Positions 60,073-64,000 of a stretch of DNA of 64,000 nucleotides are shown piece after piece. A program made the position numbers and the translations under genes. This DNA is from Parapedobacter koreensis. GTDB taxonomy: Bacteria; Bacteroidota; Bacteroidia; Sphingobacteriales; Sphingobacteriaceae. Positions within the stretch are counted from its first letter, which is position 1. The number at the start of each line of letters is the position of its first letter. The notes under the pieces were generated by a model. The model did not search any database. It saw only the letters and a program-made list of their open reading frames with translations, and was not told the origin of the DNA. The stretch is taken from positions 62,001 through 126,000 of the forward strand of contig NZ_FNZR01000002.1 of the NCBI RefSeq assembly GCF_900109365.1, in the 5' to 3' direction.

Positions 60073-60726
60073 TCAAAAAAAATCTTGGAAAATCAACGCA
60101 AGGGGGAGAAAGTCTTTCAACGCCAATCGCATCGTCTTGAGGGACTGCGTGATATGGTATTCCACCGCTTTTTCAGACAGGTTGAGTTTATGCGCTATCT
60201 CTTTTACGGAATAATGTTCTGTTCGGCTGAGGGTATAGATGGCTTTGGTTTTAGGAGGCATCATATCAACCCCTTTGTCAATAGCTTCATTCAGTTCTTT
60301 TATCCGCATGGATGCTTCCACCGGATTCTGCGAATCGTTTTGCTCTTGTAACGAATGAGATATATAGGCATCTTCATTCAATTGGGATTTCAGGTACGTG
60401 ATGAACTGAAAACGTACTGCGGCAGATAAGTAAGCGCCTACATGCTTGATAGCCGCTGACCTACGCTTTTCCCAAAGCGAGATAAAAACACTTTGCGTCA
60501 AATCCTCAGCCAGTGTCGTATCCCCTGAGCGTCGTAAGACCAAGGAATAACATCGTCTCCAATAGCGCTTATAAAGCGCCTTAAAAGCCGTTTGGTCATC
60601 CTTGCTTATCCGTTCGAGCAATTCAGCATCTGTTTCAATGTGTGGTTTGTTCAACAAGGCTCTTTTGTAATTGGTTATTACAAACTTAACATTTTGATTA
60701 CGAATATGCAAGGGCACATTTAACAT
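60073..60726 (-). CDS. ECF-family RNA polymerase sigma factor (Bacteroidota SusC-linked)
   Basis: This 217-residue sigma factor has region 2 (about 40-105, FKALYKRYWRRCYSLVLRRS and AEDLTQSVFISLWEKR) and region 4 (about 155-205, YTLSRTEHYSVKEIAHKLNL with SEKAVEYHITQSLKTMR). It is probably controlled by the FecR gene 67 bp downstream and drives susC. Start is ATG at 60726; the TTG at 60735 is in frame but less likely. It is divergent from the sugar dehydrogenase. Confidence 0.93.
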   Translation of the reverse strand: MLNVPLHIRNQNVKFVITNYKRALLNKPHIETDAELLERISKDDQTAFKALYKRYWRRCYSLVLRRSGDTTLAEDLTQSVFISLWEKRRSAAIKHVGAYLSAAVRFQFITYLKSQLNEDAYISHSLQEQNDSQNPVEASMRIKELNEAIDKGVDMMPPKTKAIYTLSRTEHYSVKEIAHKLNLSEKAVEYHITQSLKTMRLALKDFLPLALIFQDFF

Positions 60727-60787
60727 TCCCGACAACTAAGCGGAAAATTTAATGGCAATGACAACTAAGCCACAACAATATATTCCA

Positions 60788-60795
60788 TATCTTTG
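60788..60795 (+). promoter_or_regulatory. -7 box TATCTTTG for the sugar dehydrogenase
   Basis: TATCTTTG fits TAnnTTTG exactly. The predicted start near 60800 gives a leader of about 45 nt. The -33 half is not clear. Confidence 0.5.
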
Positions 60796-60845
60796 ATTAT
60801 TGAACAACCGCATAACGCAAGCAGCCATCATAAACACAAGCAGCC

Positions 60846-61994
60846 ATGAAAATACTTTCGCAATTACGATATACAATTGTTTCATGCCTACTGGGCATGT
60901 CCTGTACGGGCAATGGGCATCATGGCACCGATGCAATCAGTACCGGGAATCCAATAACAGCTGAAGACCTAAACTTCCACATGGATACCCTCCATACCGG
61001 ACTTGAGAATCCATGGGGGATCACCTGGTTGCCTGATGGCCGCATGCTCGTGACCGAACGGAAAGGCGAAATATTGGTGTTCGAAAAGGGGCATCATAAC
61101 GGCGAGAAACTAAGTGGTTTTCCCGAAGTCTACGAACGTGGACAGGGAGGATTGCTGGATATCCAGGTCCACCCCCATTATAGCGAAAATGGCTGGATCT
61201 ATGCCACTTATGCTAAGCCCGGAAAAGAGGGCGGCAGCACTACACTGGTCCGATTCCGATTATCGGACCACCAAATCAGCGACATGGAAATATTGTACCA
61301 AACCATGCCGTTGTCTACATCTGGTGTACATTTTGGAAGCCGCATTGTATTTGACGAAGCTGGCTACCTGTACTTCAGTACCGGTGAACGGGGCACCAAG
61401 GCAAACGCCCAGGATCTCACCAATGACATGGGCAAAATACACCGGCTACACGATGATGGCCGAGTGCCCAGCGATAATCCATTTTTGGATAATCCAGCTG
61501 CAAAACCCAGCATTTGGTCATATGGACACCGCAATGTGCAAGGCATGGCGTATGACCGGGAAAATCGTATCCTCTACGCTACCGAACACGGCCCCCGTGG
61601 CGGCGATGAGTTAAACATCATAGAAAAAGGAAAAAATTATGGCTGGCCCATAATCACCTACGGCATCGACTATAGCGGCGCAATCATTTCAGAATTAACG
61701 GAAAAAGAAGGCATGGAACAACCCATCCACTATTGGACACCGTCCATTGCCACCTGCGGATTACTGTATTACACAGGCGATCGTTATACCAATTGGCGGG
61801 GCAACCTATTCTCCGGGGCCCTGGCACTGACCCACGTTGCGCGTATCGAGCTGTCAAACGGCAAATACAGGCATGAAGAAAAGCTGCTTTCTGGTATCGG
61901 ACGCGTGCGCCAGGTGGCGCAAGATCCGGATGGTTTCATTTGGGTGCTGACCGAGGGGCCGGGTATGTTGCTAAAATTAGTTCCAGCTGAATAA
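60846..61994 (+). CDS. PQQ-type soluble sugar dehydrogenase, lipoprotein
   Basis: This 382-residue protein has a lipobox-like LGMSC (Cys at about 20) and a six-bladed propeller. Motifs are GLENPWGITWLPDGRMLVTE (about 51-70), RGQGGLLDIQVHPHY, HFGSRIVFDEAGYLYFSTGE, YATEHGPRGGDELN and KNYGWPIITYG. The pattern matches aldose sugar dehydrogenases such as E. coli YliI. It probably oxidises free aldoses in the envelope, with electrons going to the respiratory chain. PQQ synthesis genes are not in the window. It lies next to the sugar-uptake locus. Confidence 0.92.
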   Translation: MKILSQLRYTIVSCLLGMSCTGNGHHGTDAISTGNPITAEDLNFHMDTLHTGLENPWGITWLPDGRMLVTERKGEILVFEKGHHNGEKLSGFPEVYERGQGGLLDIQVHPHYSENGWIYATYAKPGKEGGSTTLVRFRLSDHQISDMEILYQTMPLSTSGVHFGSRIVFDEAGYLYFSTGERGTKANAQDLTNDMGKIHRLHDDGRVPSDNPFLDNPAAKPSIWSYGHRNVQGMAYDRENRILYATEHGPRGGDELNIIEKGKNYGWPIITYGIDYSGAIISELTEKEGMEQPIHYWTPSIATCGLLYYTGDRYTNWRGNLFSGALALTHVARIELSNGKYRHEEKLLSGIGRVRQVAQDPDGFIWVLTEGPGMLLKLVPAE

Positions 61995-62018
61995 AATTCA
62001 GCGAGTTTCAAAAAGCTA

Positions 62019-62047
62019 TTGCGTTTATCAAAAACTGCGTATCTTTG
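62019..62047 (+). promoter_or_regulatory. Promoter TTG-N18-TATCTTTG for mqnC
   Basis: TTG at 62019-62021, 18 nt, TATCTTTG at 62040-62047. The ATG at 62053 follows after 5 nt, so the mRNA is probably leaderless. Confidence 0.65.
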
Positions 62048-62052
62048 CCACT

Positions 62053-63177
62053 ATGAACGTGGATACATTGCTTAGCCGGGCGCTGGATTTCGAGTTTCTC
62101 TCCATTGAAGAAGGAATCTATTTGTACAGCAATGCCGCAATAGCGGACTTATCCTATGTGGCAAATGAACTTCGCAAGATACAAGTTCCCCACGGCAAAG
62201 TGACCTGGCAAATCGATCGCAATGTCAATACGACCAACGTCTGCATCGCCAATTGCAAATTCTGTAATTTTTTCCGGAGACCGGGGCATGAAGACAGCTA
62301 CATTACGGACATCGAGACCTACAAACGGAAAATCGAAGAAACATTCCGGTACGGCGGCGACCAATTGTTGTTGCAGGGTGGGCATCACCCGGATTTGGGG
62401 CTGGCGTTTTATACTGACCTCTTCCGGGAATTAAAATCATTGTACCCAACGCTGAAGTTGCATTCACTTGGCCCGCCTGAAGTGGCACATATCGCCAAGT
62501 TGGAAGGCATGAGCCACATCGATGTGCTCCGCGCGTTGAAAGATGCCGGGCTTGACTCACTGCCTGGTGCTGGTGCCGAGATACTGAATGACCGGGTAAG
62601 GCGGCTCATATCGAAAGGCAAGTGCGGTGGCAAAGAATGGCTGGATGTGATGCGGGCAGCCCACCAAATCAATTTACCCACTTCGGCAACCATGATGTTT
62701 GGGCACGTTGAGACACTTGCCGAACGTTTTGAGCACTTGGTATGGATAAGGCAAGTGCAAGCGGAGCGACCGGCAGATGCCTACGGTTTTATTGCTTTCA
62801 TTCCATGGCCATTCCAGGATGATGGCACATTGCTGAAGCGTCTTCGCGGAATCAGCAATGATGTCACCGGCGAAGAATATATCCGTATGATTGCACTAAG
62901 CCGTATCATGCTGCCCAACATTAAGAACATTCAAGCTTCCTGGCTTACTGTTGGAAAGCGCGTGGCACAGCTATGCCTGCATGCGGGTGCCAATGATTTC
63001 GGATCCATCATGATAGAAGAAAATGTGGTATCAGCTGCCGGTGCCCCCCATCGATTTACATCCAAATCCATCCAGGATGCTATCCGCGAAGCAGGATTCG
63101 AACCCCAGCTGCGCACGCAGAAATACGAATTCAGGGAATTGCCCAGGACAATGGAAGAACAAGTTATCGATTACTAA
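62053..63177 (+). CDS. mqnC: Cyclic dehypoxanthine futalosine synthase MqnC (radical SAM)
   Basis: This 374-residue radical SAM enzyme has the 4Fe-4S motif CIANCKFC (Cys 64, 68, 71), TWQIDRNVNTTNVC before it, and LLLQGGHHPDLGLAFYTDLF after. It cyclises dehypoxanthine futalosine in menaquinone synthesis, the quinone used by complex I. The C-terminal part (AGANDFGSIMIEENVVSAAG) is also diagnostic. MqnE is a related alternative, but the GHHPDLGL motif and the order suit MqnC. It is followed by scpB after 15 bp. Confidence 0.92.
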   Translation: MNVDTLLSRALDFEFLSIEEGIYLYSNAAIADLSYVANELRKIQVPHGKVTWQIDRNVNTTNVCIANCKFCNFFRRPGHEDSYITDIETYKRKIEETFRYGGDQLLLQGGHHPDLGLAFYTDLFRELKSLYPTLKLHSLGPPEVAHIAKLEGMSHIDVLRALKDAGLDSLPGAGAEILNDRVRRLISKGKCGGKEWLDVMRAAHQINLPTSATMMFGHVETLAERFEHLVWIRQVQAERPADAYGFIAFIPWPFQDDGTLLKRLRGISNDVTGEEYIRMIALSRIMLPNIKNIQASWLTVGKRVAQLCLHAGANDFGSIMIEENVVSAAGAPHRFTSKSIQDAIREAGFEPQLRTQKYEFRELPRTMEEQVIDY

Positions 63178-63183
63178 TCACTA

Positions 63184-63188
63184 CGGAG
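63184..63188 (+). promoter_or_regulatory. Shine-Dalgarno site for scpB (GGAGG)
   Basis: GGAGG lies 4 nt before the TTG start codon of scpB. A strong Shine-Dalgarno is uncommon in this group and decides in favour of the TTG start. Confidence 0.6.
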
Positions 63189-63192
63189 GATT

Positions 63193-63750
63193 TTGGAAAA
63201 CTTGAGTCGACAAATTGAAGCCCTTATCTATGCTTCTGAATACGGCATCGGTGTATCGGAAATCAAACAGGTACTTGAAATTACAGGCATTGACGTAGAA
63301 GAGCATGCGATTGAAACCGCATTGGAAGCGATTCAAGCCCGCTACCTTCATGACGAATATGTAATGGAATTGAAAGCCATCAACAATGGCTACCAATTTT
63401 TGACCAAACAACACTATTATCCTACGATCAACCAGCTCCAGACACACCGTTCGAAAAAGAAACTTAGCCAGGCCGCATTGGAGACCCTGGCTATTATCGC
63501 ATACCGGCAACCCATTACCAAATTGGAAGTCGAGCAAATCCGCGGTGTCAACTGCGATTACTCCATACAGCGATTGCTGGAAAAAGAGCTCATTAAGATC
63601 GCCGGCAAAGCTGATTCGCTGGGGAAGCCCATACTCTATGCTACAAGCGATTTATTCATGGATCACTTTGGCATAGCCAACACAGCAGGTTTACCAAAAC
63701 TTAAAGAAATCGTCCAAGAAGACAACACGATAGGCGAGATAAGCGAATGA
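63193..63750 (+). CDS. scpB: Segregation and condensation protein ScpB
   Basis: This 185-residue protein is the ScpB partner of the SMC-ScpA condensin. It has two winged-helix domains. SRQIEALIYASEYGIGVSEI starts the first, and SQAALETLAIIAYRQPITKL and VEQIRGVNCDYSIQRLLEKE lie in the second, typical of ScpB. It starts with TTG after a GGAGG site. It probably belongs to the mqnC transcript. ScpA is not in the window. Confidence 0.94.
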   Translation: MENLSRQIEALIYASEYGIGVSEIKQVLEITGIDVEEHAIETALEAIQARYLHDEYVMELKAINNGYQFLTKQHYYPTINQLQTHRSKKKLSQAALETLAIIAYRQPITKLEVEQIRGVNCDYSIQRLLEKELIKIAGKADSLGKPILYATSDLFMDHFGIANTAGLPKLKEIVQEDNTIGEISE

Positions 63751-63856
63751 CGATGAGGGAGATAGATGAGGGAGATATTTTTTTCAAAAAAAATGTTTTA
63801 CAAATAAAAACTTGCTATTTTTATCCTAAAATAAAACAACAATACGCTATTTAACA

Positions 63857-64000
63857 ATGATTATGAAAACGCCAATGATGCAAGACAATGATTTAGCGAT
63901 TCTGGAGGATGACGTTTTGGTCTCTTTTGACAGTGGGCCTGATGATGACGACGATTCGGACGATCTTTTCGAGGATGAGGATAATTTTGAGTTGGATGAA
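63857..64000 (+). CDS. Small acidic protein (partial at window end)
   Basis: The open frame runs to the last base with no stop (48 codons seen). It starts MIMKTPMMQDNDLAILEDDV and becomes almost pure Asp/Glu (DSGPDDDDDSDDLFEDED). I recall similar acidic short proteins beside scpB in this family. ATG at 63863 is an alternative start. Function is unknown. Confidence 0.65.
   Translation, partial: MIMKTPMMQDNDLAILEDDVLVSFDSGPDDDDDSDDLFEDEDNFELDE

Noticed and set aside
1-64000. CRISPR array, tRNA, rRNA, integrase, transposase or restriction-modification genes
   Set aside because: None could be recognised on either strand; no regular repeat-spacer pattern and no cloverleaf or rRNA segments were noticed by eye. 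A tRNAscan or Rfam run would settle small RNAs.

Overview
This 64 kb window is ordinary chromosome from a member of the Bacteroidota, most likely family Sphingobacteriaceae. The genus is not certain; the roughly 48% G+C impression and gene content would fit something like Parapedobacter. Evidence for the group is a SusC/SusD pair with its own ECF sigma factor and FecR anti-sigma factor, a GldA/GldFG gliding-type ABC transporter, SCO and cytochrome c lipoproteins, menaquinone synthesis by the futalosine route (MqnC), family-specific genes (DUF4783 beside nadC, BT_3928, DUF1599, DUF4905, TIGR02757), and many promoters of the Bacteroidota type TTG-N19-TAnnTTTG. No rRNA, tRNA, CRISPR array, insertion sequence, prophage or integrase was recognised.

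Layout. 1-4.1 kb: end of a LuxC-type acyl-CoA reductase, a small conserved protein, ftsE, grpE-dnaJ, and a small beta-barrel protein. 4.1-9.8 kb (minus strand): a probable small RNA, nuoD-nuoC behind pdxH, an M48 protease lipoprotein, plsY, nadC and a DUF4783 protein. 10-18.5 kb: gpmI and a lipoprotein, a TPR protein, lon, a CorC/HlyC-type membrane protein, an FMN reductase and pyrF. 18.6-24.6 kb: a 2-hydroxyacid dehydrogenase facing a minus-strand run of proS, a Rossmann-fold protein, a Cys/Met PLP enzyme, TIGR02757 and a TlpA-like thioredoxin. 24.7-38.2 kb: a Trp/Gly/Tyr-rich lipoprotein, a FadL-like protein, dps, an NfeD protein, DUF4905/LysM-RlpA/uridine-kinase-like genes, scoAB, an MFS transporter, then a stress cluster (two universal stress proteins, a tiny YtxH-like protein, a BON protein). 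38.5-46 kb: an AlbA_2 regulator, a lipoprotein-SCO-cytochrome c operon, a HipA-like kinase with DUF3037, DUF1599-BT_3928-aroK, a glycerophosphodiesterase and gldA. 46-49.2 kb: a beta-barrel protein and a fused gldFG. 49.2-60.7 kb (minus strand): a nutrient-acquisition locus of sigma factor, FecR, SusC, SusD, an exported TIM-barrel isomerase-like lipoprotein, a terminator, then an MFS transporter, a LutA-like Fe-S protein and a second exported TIM-barrel paralogue. 60.8-64 kb: a PQQ-type sugar dehydrogenase lipoprotein, mqnC, scpB and the start of an acidic protein.

The most interesting points are mainly regulatory. A 13-base signature, GCTATTGGCA-N6-TTG, with the exact spacing of a sigma-54 promoter, lies upstream of both grpE-dnaJ and lon. 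A perfect-consensus promoter reads into a ~70-nt transcript ending in a terminator hairpin downstream of nuoD. An orphan plus-strand terminator upstream of susC suggests an antisense small RNA. Several genes have the -7 box so close to the start codon that their mRNAs should be leaderless or nearly so. Two genes below 60 codons (a Cys-rich 57-aa protein and a 44-aa YtxH-like protein) are also reported. All calls come from reading the sequence and recalling families; no database search was run.
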